From positions 98,990-162,989 of the forward strand of contig NZ_JAGQBB010000003.1 of assembly GCF_024345415.1 (NCBI RefSeq): a DNA stretch of 64,000 nucleotides. The letters run 5' to 3'. This DNA is from Synechococcus sp. Tobar12-5m-g (lineage in GTDB: Bacteria > Cyanobacteriota > Cyanobacteriia > PCC-6307 > Cyanobiaceae). Position 1 is the stretch's first letter, and each line of letters starts with the position of its first letter. Shown here in pieces: positions 35,393-43,316 of the stretch. Position numbers and translations under genes: made by a program. Below the pieces are notes generated by a model. The model was not told where the DNA came from and did no database searches. It worked only from the letters and a program-made list of their open reading frames with translations.

Positions 35393-36345
35393 GCCCCAGG
35401 GATTCAGCCGGCGGCCAGAGCGGCCCGCCACCGATCGTCTATATCCTGGTCGTCATCGCCATCGGCTATGGCGCCACCAAACTGTGGCAGCCCCAGCTGC
35501 AGGGCCTGGTTGGCTGGCGGCCTTCGCTGCCCGCGATGCCCTCAATGCCCTCAATGCCGGCTTCCCCCCAGCCTGGGGCCCAGTTCCCGCCAGTGGCGAG
35601 CGTGCCCGCCGGAACCACCGTCAGCATCGATGGCTCCACCAGCATGGTGCTGATCAATGAGGCCCTCAAGGCCGGCTTCGTTCGCGCCTTCCCAGGCAGC
35701 GTCGTGAGCACCGCCGCCGTGGGCTCTGACAACGGCATTCAGGAGCTGCTGGGGGGCAGCATTTCCCTGGCGGCGATCTCGCGGCCGCTCACGGCCGAGG
35801 AGGAGGGCCGCGGCCTGGCTGCGGTCCCGGTGGCGCGGGATCGCATCGCCCTGGTGGTGGGGATCGACAACCCCTTCCGCCGGGGACTCTCCCGCGGCCA
35901 GGTGGTGCAGGTCTTCCGCGGCGAGATCACCAACTGGACCACCCTGGGCGGGGTCGACCGGCCGATCCGGGTGCTGAACCGCCCGAGCGTCAGCGGCACC
36001 CACCAGGCCTTCAGCAAGATCTTGCTGGGCGGCCAGCCCTTCGGCAGCACCGCCAACATCACAACCCTGGCCAGGGATGCCACCACGCCCATGCTGCGCC
36101 TACTGGGGGCCGATGGGATCGGCTACGCCACCTTCGGCCAGGTGGCCGACCAGAAGACGGTGCGCGTCGTCCCCATCGATGGCACCACCCCGGAAGCGGA
36201 GTCGTACCCGTTCCAGCGGCCCCTGTCCTACGCCTACCGCCAACCTGCCGATCCCGCCGTGAAAGCCTTCCTCGGTTATGCCCTCTCCCCGGCCGGCAAA
36301 GCCGCCATCGAGGCGGGCCTCAAGGGGCCCCCTGCAGGCGCTTGA
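35389..36345 (+). CDS. Membrane-anchored PstS-like solute-binding protein
   Basis: 318 residues. One N-terminal hydrophobic span (IVYILVVIAIGYGATKL) is followed by a short Pro/Met-rich linker with repeated PSMPSMP units. The rest is a periplasmic binding-protein domain of the phosphate type: SIDGSTSMVLINEALKAGF, then RPSVSGTHQAF and a C-terminal FLGYALSPAGKAAIEAG. The anion-binding Ser/Thr/Asp pattern of PstS is partly present. No ABC permease genes are near, so import is not implied; sensing or scaffolding with the coupled PspA-like protein is possible. Confidence 0.75.
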   Translation: MSPRDSAGGQSGPPPIVYILVVIAIGYGATKLWQPQLQGLVGWRPSLPAMPSMPSMPASPQPGAQFPPVASVPAGTTVSIDGSTSMVLINEALKAGFVRAFPGSVVSTAAVGSDNGIQELLGGSISLAAISRPLTAEEEGRGLAAVPVARDRIALVVGIDNPFRRGLSRGQVVQVFRGEITNWTTLGGVDRPIRVLNRPSVSGTHQAFSKILLGGQPFGSTANITTLARDATTPMLRLLGADGIGYATFGQVADQKTVRVVPIDGTTPEAESYPFQRPLSYAYRQPADPAVKAFLGYALSPAGKAAIEAGLKGPPAGA

Positions 36346-36403
36346 CGATCACGCTCATCAGCACCAGCGAACCGACCAGGGCAAGCAGCAGGGCAATGGT
36401 CAT
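36320..36403 (-). CDS. 27-residue hydrophobic peptide
   Basis: MTIALLLALVGSLVLMSVIV followed by KRLQGAP: one membrane span with a basic end, typical of tiny cyanobacterial membrane proteins. The 3' end overlaps the solute-binding protein gene by 26 bp in antisense. It is too short to assign to a family, and chance cannot be ruled out. Confidence 0.35.
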   Translation of the reverse strand: MTIALLLALVGSLVLMSVIVKRLQGAP

Positions 36404-36443
36404 GGATGTCCAGAAAGAGATGGGGCCAGTATCGCTGGTGCGC

Positions 36444-36680
36444 TCATCCCTGCTCGGGCACCGGGGGCTGGGGGTCAAGGCAACGGTCGCGGAGCAGGCG
36501 GGAGACGGTGAGGTTGATGCAGGGGGGATCGGTGTCGATCTGAAGCAGCCACTCCGCCATTTCCATGCGCAGGGCGTAGGCATCCTCGAAACGCTCCACC
36601 TGCTCGAGACCGTGCAGGCGTCGCTCCATCCATTGACGGGTTTCGCTGGGCAGTTGGCGCTGAATCCGACGTTGGCTCAC
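36444..36680 (-). CDS. Small conserved-looking hypothetical protein
   Basis: 78 residues from a GTG at 36680 (VSQRRIQRQLPSETRQWMER). Helical, charged, with two Cys residues near the end (DPPCINL and RDRCLD). The frame is open much further upstream, but the upstream part is the antisense of a secreted-protein gene and looks non-coding. I do not know the family. It may form a small operon with the downstream 27-residue peptide. Confidence 0.55.
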   Translation of the reverse strand: MSQRRIQRQLPSETRQWMERRLHGLEQVERFEDAYALRMEMAEWLLQIDTDPPCINLTVSRLLRDRCLDPQPPVPEQG

Positions 36681-36761
36681 GGGGAAACTCCCGGTGGGTC
36701 CGCCGATCCTGATCGATGGGCGGGCATTGTCGGTAGTCAACCAAACACATTCGGGGCGAAG

Positions 36762-37037
36762 ATGCTGCAAAGACACCGGTTCGGCGCCCCGACGGCCTGG
36801 CTTGCCGCAGGACTGCTGGGCGCCGCCGGGCTCGCCAGCCCGGCCCGCGCCAGCGACACCCGCCACGACTGCCTGAGCTGGACCCACAGCGGCGGGGCTG
36901 GGCGGGTCGAACTGGGCAACCGGATCGGGGCCGCGAACCTTCTCACCAAGCAGAGCAGCTTCGCCACCTCCCAGCCCGGCGACACCCACAGCCTCTACAG
37001 CAGCGCCGATCTGCGCCGGGTTTGTGATCCACGCTGA
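36762..37037 (+). CDS. Small secreted hypothetical protein
   Basis: 91 residues with a clear signal peptide: basic start MLQRHRFG, hydrophobic core WLAAGLLGAAGLA and an ARA-S cleavage site. The mature part is about 60 residues, with two cysteines (HDCLSW and RRVCDPR) that could form a disulphide. No family is recognised. The start is fixed by the signal peptide. Confidence 0.6.
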   Translation: MLQRHRFGAPTAWLAAGLLGAAGLASPARASDTRHDCLSWTHSGGAGRVELGNRIGAANLLTKQSSFATSQPGDTHSLYSSADLRRVCDPR

Positions 37038-37078
37038 TCTCCTGGACTCGACTTTCCAGGGGGCTGAAACCTAGGGTC

Positions 37079-39241
37079 TCAGGCTCCTGCACCCACCAAC
37101 CAGCGACCGCCGGCCGCCAGAACCAAGGCGGCCAGGCAGGCCAGCCAAACGAGCCGGCGGCTCGGCTGCAGCAGACGACGCAGCAGCACCCAGGAACCTG
37201 CCACCCCAACCAGCACCACCAGGGTCTGGCAGAAGGCGATCACATGGCCATCGGCGCTCCAGCCTGGCCAGGGCCCTGGCGCAAGCCCCGCCAGGCTCAC
37301 CGGCAGCACCAGTCCCGCCTCCGCCATGCCCACCGGCAGGTGGCGGGCCAGCAGCAGGGCCCAGAGCAGGGGCAGCAGACCATACAGCCCCAACCGCAAG
37401 CGGGAGACGGCCCGTAGCGGCGTCAGCAGCCGCAGCGCCAGGAACAGCGCCGACGGCAGGGCCAGGGCGAGGCAGCCAAAGACCAGCCTGGGCAGCAGCG
37501 GCCCCGCCTGCAGGCTGGGCGGCGCCAGGGGCAGGCCCCCGAGCAGCCGGTCCCAGAACTTGAGACAGATGCCCCCCGCCAGCACCAGGATCAGCCCCGC
37601 TTCCCCCGCCGGTGGGTTCATGGTGCGCTGCAGGTCGGCAGCGGGGGGGCGAACGCTCAGTTGGACCGAACGGTGCGGGCAGGCCTGGGCGCAGGTGAGG
37701 CAGAGCACGCAGTTGCGGTTGTCGGCCAGGTGGGCGGGGTGGGTGCCGAGCGGGCAACCGGCCGTGGCCAGCCCTTCCCCTTCGGCCGGCCCTCCTTTGA
37801 AACAGGCATAGCTGCTGCAACTGCCGCTGCAGGTGCCCGCCTGGGCGCGCAACTCCAGCATCGAGAGCTTGGCGAACAGGCCGTTCATCCCTCCTACTGG
37901 GCAGAGGTAGCGGCACCAGAAGCGTTTCTCGAACAGCAGCGAGCCGACCACGGCGCCCGCCGTGATCACCAGCAGCAGGCAACTGCTCAGCCAGGCGGTC
38001 TGCTCCAGGTCGGCCAGCTCCTCCCAGAGCAGGATCGCGGCGAAACCGGCCGCCAGGGCCGGCGGCGCCCAGGCATCGGTGTTGCCCCGGGGCCAGGGGG
38101 CCGGCTGCCAGCCCAGCCGCCGCGCCAGCCGCTGCCCGATCTCACCCCAGACCATGAACGGACAGAAGGAGCACCACAGCCGCCCCACCAGGGGATAGCT
38201 GAGCAGGATCAGCGGCCACCACCAGGCCCAGAACAGGTTGAGACCACCGTTGTGGGAGCGGTCCTGGGGGCCCAGCCACAGCCAGAGGTTGACCAGCACG
38301 AACACCCAGCTCACCACTCCGAACAGCAGGCCGTTCCAGAGTCGCGGCGATCGCATCCACTGCCGCAACGGCGGCTTCCAGCGCCAGAGGTCGAAGCGCA
38401 GCCGCTGGGGCCGCGGTGTCAGCCAGAACACCTCCTCCGGCAGCGACATCGGCAGGGGCGAGGCCAGGGCCGCCGGGGGCAGCTGGCGCAGGGCCCGCTC
38501 CACCAGACCTTCGAGTTCCCGGATGTTGCCGGGGAAGTCGTGGATCTGCAGGCGGCGGATCACCTCCTCCCCCACCATGGGTGTCGCTGTCCAGGCCAGC
38601 GCCCGGCTCCGCAGCCGCAGCAGGTACCGCAACCACTCACCCAGGTCCTGACGCCGTACCCGCAGCGGCGGCACCCGGATCAGGCGGCAGCTCGGCTCGA
38701 AGGCGGACAGGGCCGCCTCGGTGGTGAAGAACAGGCGGCCACCGAAGTGGCGGGGCGTGGAGCCGGTGCCGGGGGCCTGCCAGTCGCCGCTGCGGGCCAA
38801 CGTCAGCAGGGACGACAGCAGGGCGGGATCGACCCGATCGAGCTTGTTGATCAGCAGGCTGCCGTCGCCAAGAGCTTCGAGCAGGGAGCCGCTGCCGTCG
38901 CTGCTGGCCGTGCCGAACAACTCCGCTCCATCGCCCCGCAGCAGCGCCCCATCCAGCTGAACCATCAGGCGGCGGCGGGCAGCGGATCCGAAGTGGATCA
39001 GGGCGGCCACGTCGTCCTTCTCCAGGCCGGGTTCCCCGCTGATCAGCACCGGCCGCTGGTCTGCATCGGCGGCCGCCTGCCGGACCTGGTCCCGCAGGGC
39101 AACGGCATAGCGGCTGCTGCCGACGACCCCCCGCCGGGCCCGGCCAACCAGGTGGGGGGCGAGGCGTCGGAAGCGCTCGGGCAGCGGGGCCAGCTCAGCC
39201 TCGGGCGGAGCGGGTGCGGCCAGGCCATCCTCAGCCATCAC
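37079..39241 (-). CDS. NosR/NapH-like iron-sulphur membrane protein fused to a degenerate sigma-54-activator-type AAA domain
   Basis: 720 residues. Residues 40-270 follow the layout of sigma-54 activator AAA domains (the closing HDFPGNIRELEGLVERAL is diagnostic). However, Walker A is GEPGLEKDD, Walker B is SLLINKLDRV, and I see no GAFTGA loop, so ATPase and sigma-54 contact are unlikely. From about residue 295 there are several membrane spans with NapH/NosR-type cysteine motifs: CSFCPFMVWGE, CRYLCPVGGMN and a ferredoxin-like CVLCLTCAQACP. This suggests electron transfer at the membrane. Cyanobacteria lack sigma-54, which makes the fused domain noteworthy. The electron partner is unknown. Confidence 0.8.
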   Translation of the reverse strand: MMAEDGLAAPAPPEAELAPLPERFRRLAPHLVGRARRGVVGSSRYAVALRDQVRQAAADADQRPVLISGEPGLEKDDVAALIHFGSAARRRLMVQLDGALLRGDGAELFGTASSDGSGSLLEALGDGSLLINKLDRVDPALLSSLLTLARSGDWQAPGTGSTPRHFGGRLFFTTEAALSAFEPSCRLIRVPPLRVRRQDLGEWLRYLLRLRSRALAWTATPMVGEEVIRRLQIHDFPGNIRELEGLVERALRQLPPAALASPLPMSLPEEVFWLTPRPQRLRFDLWRWKPPLRQWMRSPRLWNGLLFGVVSWVFVLVNLWLWLGPQDRSHNGGLNLFWAWWWPLILLSYPLVGRLWCSFCPFMVWGEIGQRLARRLGWQPAPWPRGNTDAWAPPALAAGFAAILLWEELADLEQTAWLSSCLLLVITAGAVVGSLLFEKRFWCRYLCPVGGMNGLFAKLSMLELRAQAGTCSGSCSSYACFKGGPAEGEGLATAGCPLGTHPAHLADNRNCVLCLTCAQACPHRSVQLSVRPPAADLQRTMNPPAGEAGLILVLAGGICLKFWDRLLGGLPLAPPSLQAGPLLPRLVFGCLALALPSALFLALRLLTPLRAVSRLRLGLYGLLPLLWALLLARHLPVGMAEAGLVLPVSLAGLAPGPWPGWSADGHVIAFCQTLVVLVGVAGSWVLLRRLLQPSRRLVWLACLAALVLAAGGRWLVGAGA

Positions 39242-39322
39242 GTCTGCCGCTGGATTGCTCGTTCACCTGGGCACCAGCCTGGCTTCCATTTCATTCTGGT
39301 GCCGGTTGGCGATGATGACCCG

Positions 39323-39907
39323 ATGACTCTCACCCTCTACGGCGGAGCCCGCAGCCGGGCTTCGATGCCCCGCTGGTACCTGGGCGAGAAGCAGATCCCC
39401 TACACCTGGATCCTGCTCGACATGGCCGCTGGCGAGCACCGCCAGGAGCCCTTTCTGGCGCTCAACCCCTTCGGCAAGGTGCCCCTGCTGGTCGACGACG
39501 AGGCGGTGGCGGCCGACGGCGGCAGCCTGCGGTTGTTCGAGAGCGGCGCCATCCTGCTCTATCTGGCCGATCGCTACGGCCACGAGTTCAGCAGCCCGGC
39601 CCAGCGGGCCGAAGCGGAGCAGTGGGTGCTGTTCGCCAATGCCACCCTCGCCACCGCCCTCTTCGTCGAGTCGGCACGGGAGAAAGAGTTTCCCCGGTTG
39701 ATGACGGCGCTCAACACACGTCTGGAGGGCGGCGCCCCCCTGCTCGGCGCGGCGTGGGGGGTGGCGGATTGCGCCATCCAGGCCCATCTGGCCTATCTGC
39801 CGGTGTTCTTCCCCCAACTCGATCTGGGCCCCTACCCGAACGTGCAGGCCTGCATCGCGGCCACCCAGGGGCGTGCCGCCTACCGAGCGGCGATGGCCAC
39901 GGGCTGA
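39323..39907 (+). CDS. Glutathione S-transferase family protein
   Basis: 194 residues from ATG 39323 (MTLTLYGGARSRASMPRWYL). The thioredoxin-like N-terminal half has NPFGKVPLLV with the conserved cis-Pro and FESGAILLYLADRYG, where Glu-Ser binds the glutathione gamma-glutamyl part. The C-terminal half is helical with GVADCAIQAHL. Ser or Tyr catalysis is not clear from the first residues. Substrate unknown. The next gene starts 8 bp after its stop. Confidence 0.88.
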   Translation: MTLTLYGGARSRASMPRWYLGEKQIPYTWILLDMAAGEHRQEPFLALNPFGKVPLLVDDEAVAADGGSLRLFESGAILLYLADRYGHEFSSPAQRAEAEQWVLFANATLATALFVESAREKEFPRLMTALNTRLEGGAPLLGAAWGVADCAIQAHLAYLPVFFPQLDLGPYPNVQACIAATQGRAAYRAAMATG

Positions 39908-39914
39908 GCCGCGG

Positions 39915-40625
39915 ATGGCCAGCCAACTCCCTTTCCACTGGCGGGGGCACCGCCTGGAGCTGCTGGGCGCCAAGGCCGCCTGGGATCCGGCCCAGGGCCT
40001 GCTGCTGCTGGCCGATCTGCACCTGGGGAAGGCGGAAACCTTCCAGGTGCACGGCATCCCGCTGCCCAGCGACGGCGATCGGGCCACCCTCAACGCCCTG
40101 CTGGCCCTCGCCCATCACTGGAGGCCCCGCGAGGTGGTGGTGCTGGGCGATCTGATCCACAGCCGCCTGGGGCTCACCGCCGAGCTGCGCCAGACGTTGG
40201 CGGCCCTGCCGTCCTTGCTCGGCTGTCCGCTGAGCCTGGTCGGCGGCAACCATGAAACCGGCAGCTGGTTGGAGGGCCTGCCCCAGCAGGCGAGCGGCGC
40301 CCGGGGTCCCCTCTGGTTGAGCCACAGCCCCGAGCAGCCGCCGGCAGCCGCGGGGGAGCAGCTGAACATCTGCGGCCACCTGCATCCGGTGGCCCTGATC
40401 GGCTCCGGCAGCGACCGGCTGCGGCTGCCCTGCTTCAGCTACGACGGGGTTGCCAACCGGTTGGTCCTGCCAGCCTTCGGTCAGCTGACGGGGGGCCATC
40501 CCTGCGAGGATCGCTCAGAACAATGGTTGGTGGCCGAGGGGTCCATCGTTCCTGGGCGCAGGCCTCGCTGCCCTGCTGCCCCTAGGCCTCAGCCGCCAGG
40601 GCACGCACCACATCACCGCGGGTGA
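39915..40625 (+). CDS. pdeM: Ligase-associated DNA-damage-response phosphoesterase PdeM
   Basis: From ATG 39915 the frame gives 236 residues. Metallophosphatase motifs are clear: DLH (Asp34, His36), GDLIHS with Asp79, and GNHE at 111-114. This is the calcineurin-like nuclease/phosphoesterase that accompanies the ATP-dependent ligase and DEXH helicase, whose genes lie 5-10 kb to the left. The cluster is thus split in this genome. The last 20 or so residues are Pro/Arg-rich and overlap the CBS gene in antisense, so the 3' end may have drifted. Exact substrate unknown. Confidence 0.88.
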   Translation: MASQLPFHWRGHRLELLGAKAAWDPAQGLLLLADLHLGKAETFQVHGIPLPSDGDRATLNALLALAHHWRPREVVVLGDLIHSRLGLTAELRQTLAALPSLLGCPLSLVGGNHETGSWLEGLPQQASGARGPLWLSHSPEQPPAAAGEQLNICGHLHPVALIGSGSDRLRLPCFSYDGVANRLVLPAFGQLTGGHPCEDRSEQWLVAEGSIVPGRRPRCPAAPRPQPPGHAPHHRG

Positions 40626-41058
40626 GCACACCCACCAGTCGCCCTTCCTCAAGCACAAAAAGACGCTGGGTGCTGCGGTCCTGCAGCAGGCGGGCAGCCG
40701 CCGGCAGCGAAAGATCGGCTGGGCAGGTGTGGGGATGGGCTCCCATCAGCTCGCCCACGGTGCTGCCCAGGGCCTGGTGCACCTGCCGGTCCCAGTGCAG
40801 GGGGTTGCGCAGGTAGATCACAGCGTCGAGCAGCATCACGTAGGGGCCCACATCAACGCCGCCCTCCTTCACCATTAGGTTCTGCTCAGTGAGTTCACCG
40901 ACCAGGCGGCCCTCCTCGTCCACCACCGGGAGGCCGGAGACGTGGTGGTCACTCATCAGCTGCACCGCCTCCTGCAACGGGGTGGCGGCGCTGACGCTGA
41001 GCACCGGGGTGGACATGGCCGCCGCCACGTGCAGGGCCGGCTGGGAATCAAGGGTCAT
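40582..41058 (-). CDS. Two-CBS-domain protein
   Basis: 158 residues comprising only a CBS pair: HVSGLPVVDEEGRLVGELTE in the first and RLFVLEEGRLVGVLTRGDVV in the second. CBS pairs sense adenine nucleotides. In cyanobacteria and plants, stand-alone pairs regulate thioredoxin or other enzymes. The partner is unknown. The start MTLDSQPALHVAAAMS fits domain length. Confidence 0.85.
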   Translation of the reverse strand: MTLDSQPALHVAAAMSTPVLSVSAATPLQEAVQLMSDHHVSGLPVVDEEGRLVGELTEQNLMVKEGGVDVGPYVMLLDAVIYLRNPLHWDRQVHQALGSTVGELMGAHPHTCPADLSLPAAARLLQDRSTQRLFVLEEGRLVGVLTRGDVVRALAAEA

Positions 41059-41132
41059 CGCAGCAAGGTGACTGAAGAGGGTTCTAGGCCAGCGCCCGGC
41101 CGGCAGAGTGTCCCTCCAGCCCGCCGCCGCCG

Positions 41133-41711
41133 ATGCGTCCTGTCCCCCCCAGCCGCCGCCTCGCCGACGGGCTCACCGTGGCGCGGGCCCTGATCGGCCT
41201 GCCCCTGCTGCTGGCCCTGGCTGGTGGACTGGGCGGGCTGGCCTGGATCCTTCTGCTGCTGGGCGGTCTCTCCGATTGGGCCGATGGCGCCCTGGCCCGC
41301 CGCGCCGGCGGTGGTTCTGCCTGGGGCGCCCGCCTCGATCCGCTCACCGACAAGATCCTGATCAGTGCGCCCCTGCTCTGGCTCGCCGCCGCCGGCAGGC
41401 TGCCGCTCTGGGCGGTGTGGCTGCTGCTGGCCCGGGAGCTGCTGATCTCCGGCTGGCGGGCCGGCCAGGGGAATGGTGGACCGGCCTCCCGTTCGGGCAA
41501 GGCCAAGACGGTGCTCCAGTTCCTGGCCATGCTGCTGCTGCTCTGGCCCGGGAGCTGGGGCCTGGGCGGGGGGGCTGTCGCGGCGGTGCTCCACAGCGCC
41601 GGCTGGTGGCTGTTCTGGCCTTCGCTGGCGCTGGCGCTGAGCTCAGCGGTGGGGTACGTGCGGGCCCCTCAGCCCCTCAGCCACAGCTCAGCAGGGCATC
41701 ATCCCCGCTGA
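41133..41711 (+). CDS. CDP-alcohol phosphatidyltransferase (PgsA-like)
   Basis: 192 residues, several membrane spans. The family motif is complete: D48-x2-D51-G-x2-A-R-x8-G65-x3-D69-x3-D73. It transfers a phosphatidyl group from CDP-diacylglycerol to an alcohol; glycerol-3-phosphate (PgsA, phosphatidylglycerol synthesis) is the most likely acceptor in a cyanobacterium. Its 3' end overlaps the next, convergent gene by 35 bp. Whether it is the main PgsA cannot be told. Confidence 0.85.
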   Translation: MRPVPPSRRLADGLTVARALIGLPLLLALAGGLGGLAWILLLLGGLSDWADGALARRAGGGSAWGARLDPLTDKILISAPLLWLAAAGRLPLWAVWLLLARELLISGWRAGQGNGGPASRSGKAKTVLQFLAMLLLLWPGSWGLGGGAVAAVLHSAGWWLFWPSLALALSSAVGYVRAPQPLSHSSAGHHPR

Positions 41712-42600
41712 AATCGGGGCTTCCCCCGGGGCGAAGGGCGTAGTCGTTGGCAAAGCTGTCTGCCAGGGCGGCATCGAGGTCGAAGACCGGCTTCCAGGCC
41801 AGCTCCCGCTCCAGCCGGTGCACATCGGTGAGGAAGTGGGCCAGCCGCAGGGGAAAGGACTTGCGGGCCTTGGGATCGAGCCCCGCCGGATCGAAGCAGC
41901 GGATCTCCACCACCGATGGATCCTGACCGCAGGCCCGCGCCGCCGCCGCCACCAGCCCCCGGAAGGTGACGCCCTTGCGGCCGGAACAGTTGTAGATCCG
42001 GTTGGTGGCGGCTTCCACTTCCAGGCAGCGGGCCATGGCGATCGCCAGGTCGCCCACATGGCCCAGCTGGGTGATCGTACTGCCGTCGCCGGGCAGGGGC
42101 ACGGGGCGGCCGTGCACGATCCGATCGAAGAACCAGCTCTCCACCGGGTTGTAGTTCCCCGGCCCGATGATGTACGTGGGTCGGAAGCTGGTGAAGGGAA
42201 TCCCCTGGCGCCGCAGCCACTCCTCGGTTTCGAGCTTGCCGGCATGGCGGCAGGCCGGATCGGTGGGGGCGTTCTCATCGAGGGGCCACTGCTCGCCATC
42301 GGCGTAGACCCCGGCCGAACTCACATACACGAACCGGTGCTTCGGCTCCCCGGTGCGCTCCACCACGGCGCGGCTGTCGGAGAGCGAACGCCCACTGCTG
42401 TCGATGATCACGTCGAAGCTGCGGCCCTGCAGCGGGGCGAGGGCCTCGGGGTTGGTGCGGTCCCCGATCAGGTGCTCCACCCCGGCCGGCACGGGGTTGC
42501 GGCCGCGGGTGAACAGGGTGAGGTCATGGCCGAAGGCCTGCAATTGGGCCACCAGGGGCTTGCCGATGAAGCGGGTGCCGCCCATCACCAGAATCTTCAT
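41677..42600 (-). CDS. NAD-dependent epimerase/dehydratase, CSP41-like
   Basis: 307 residues from ATG 42600 (MKILVMGGTRFIGKPLVAQL), where GGTRFIG is the nucleotide-binding glycine motif. FVYVSSAGVYADG and SFRPTYIIGPGNYNP are typical of the atypical SDR group that includes the chloroplast stem-loop-binding proteins CSP41. The classical YxxxK catalytic pair is not evident, as in CSP41, so the role may be RNA binding or structural rather than epimerisation. The gene is divergent from the TIGR04282 gene, 29 bp away. Confidence 0.85.
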   Translation of the reverse strand: MKILVMGGTRFIGKPLVAQLQAFGHDLTLFTRGRNPVPAGVEHLIGDRTNPEALAPLQGRSFDVIIDSSGRSLSDSRAVVERTGEPKHRFVYVSSAGVYADGEQWPLDENAPTDPACRHAGKLETEEWLRRQGIPFTSFRPTYIIGPGNYNPVESWFFDRIVHGRPVPLPGDGSTITQLGHVGDLAIAMARCLEVEAATNRIYNCSGRKGVTFRGLVAAAARACGQDPSVVEIRCFDPAGLDPKARKSFPLRLAHFLTDVHRLERELAWKPVFDLDAALADSFANDYALRPGGSPDFSGDDALLSCG

Positions 42601-42629
42601 CCGATCCACACCCGCAACGCCCCGACAGA

Positions 42630-43286
42630 ATGGCAAGGCAGAAAGGATCCTGCCGCACGATTCTCCTGGCCAAGGCGCCCCTGCCTGGCCAGGTCAAGAC
42701 CCGCCTGATCCCGGCCCTGGGGCCTGAAGGGGCGGCGGCCCTGGCGGCCGCAATGCTGGAGCGAACGGCGGCGATCGCGCTGGAGGCCGCCCTGGGGCCT
42801 GTGGAGCTGTGCGTGGCCCCCTCCCGGGACCTGCCGGTCTGGCAGGAGTTGCGGTTGCCGCGGGATCTGCAGTGGAGCGACCAGGGGGAGGGGGATCTGG
42901 GCGAGCGGATGGCGCGGGCAGCGCGGCGCGGCCTGGAAGCTGGCAGCCCGGTGCTGCTGATCGGCACGGATTGCCCGGGTCTGGGGGCGAACCAGCTGCG
43001 CGCCGCCGCCGAAGCGCTGCAGGAGCACGATGGGGTGCTGGTGCCCACCTGGGACGGGGGTTATGCCCTGGTGGGGATGGGGCGCTTTGACCCCAGTCTG
43101 TTTGACGCCATGCCCTGGAGCACCCCCGCCGTCCTGGCCCAGACGCGCCTCCGGCTGGCCGCCGCGGGCTGGTCGTGGAAGGAGTTGCCGGCCTTGGTTG
43201 ACATCGACACCCCAGCCGATCTCGCCGCTCTGGTTGGGGATCTCAAAGAGCTGGCGGTGTTGTGGGGCCGCCGCGACGCCGGTTGA
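42630..43286 (+). CDS. TIGR04282-family arsenosugar biosynthesis glycosyltransferase
   Basis: 218 residues of the DUF2064/TIGR04282 nucleotidyl- or glycosyltransferase type: LLAKAPLPGQVKTRL with the P-loop-like sugar-nucleotide motif, VLLIGTDCPGL with the Asp, and DGGYALVGM. The family is linked to arsenosugar biosynthesis. It lies 30 bp from the convergent arsS gene, which supports that role. An arsM methyltransferase, the third usual member, is not in the window. Confidence 0.85.
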   Translation: MARQKGSCRTILLAKAPLPGQVKTRLIPALGPEGAAALAAAMLERTAAIALEAALGPVELCVAPSRDLPVWQELRLPRDLQWSDQGEGDLGERMARAARRGLEAGSPVLLIGTDCPGLGANQLRAAAEALQEHDGVLVPTWDGGYALVGMGRFDPSLFDAMPWSTPAVLAQTRLRLAAAGWSWKELPALVDIDTPADLAALVGDLKELAVLWGRRDAG

Positions 43287-43316
43287 ACCCAGGTGCAGCG
43301 ACGCCCCCATCCCGCT

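Noticed and set aside
37661..39907. 748-codon plus-strand frame covering the NosR-like gene and the GST
   Set aside because: Only the last 194 codons (GST) are real; the rest is Pro/Gln/Gly-rich antisense of a gene with clear Fe-S motifs.
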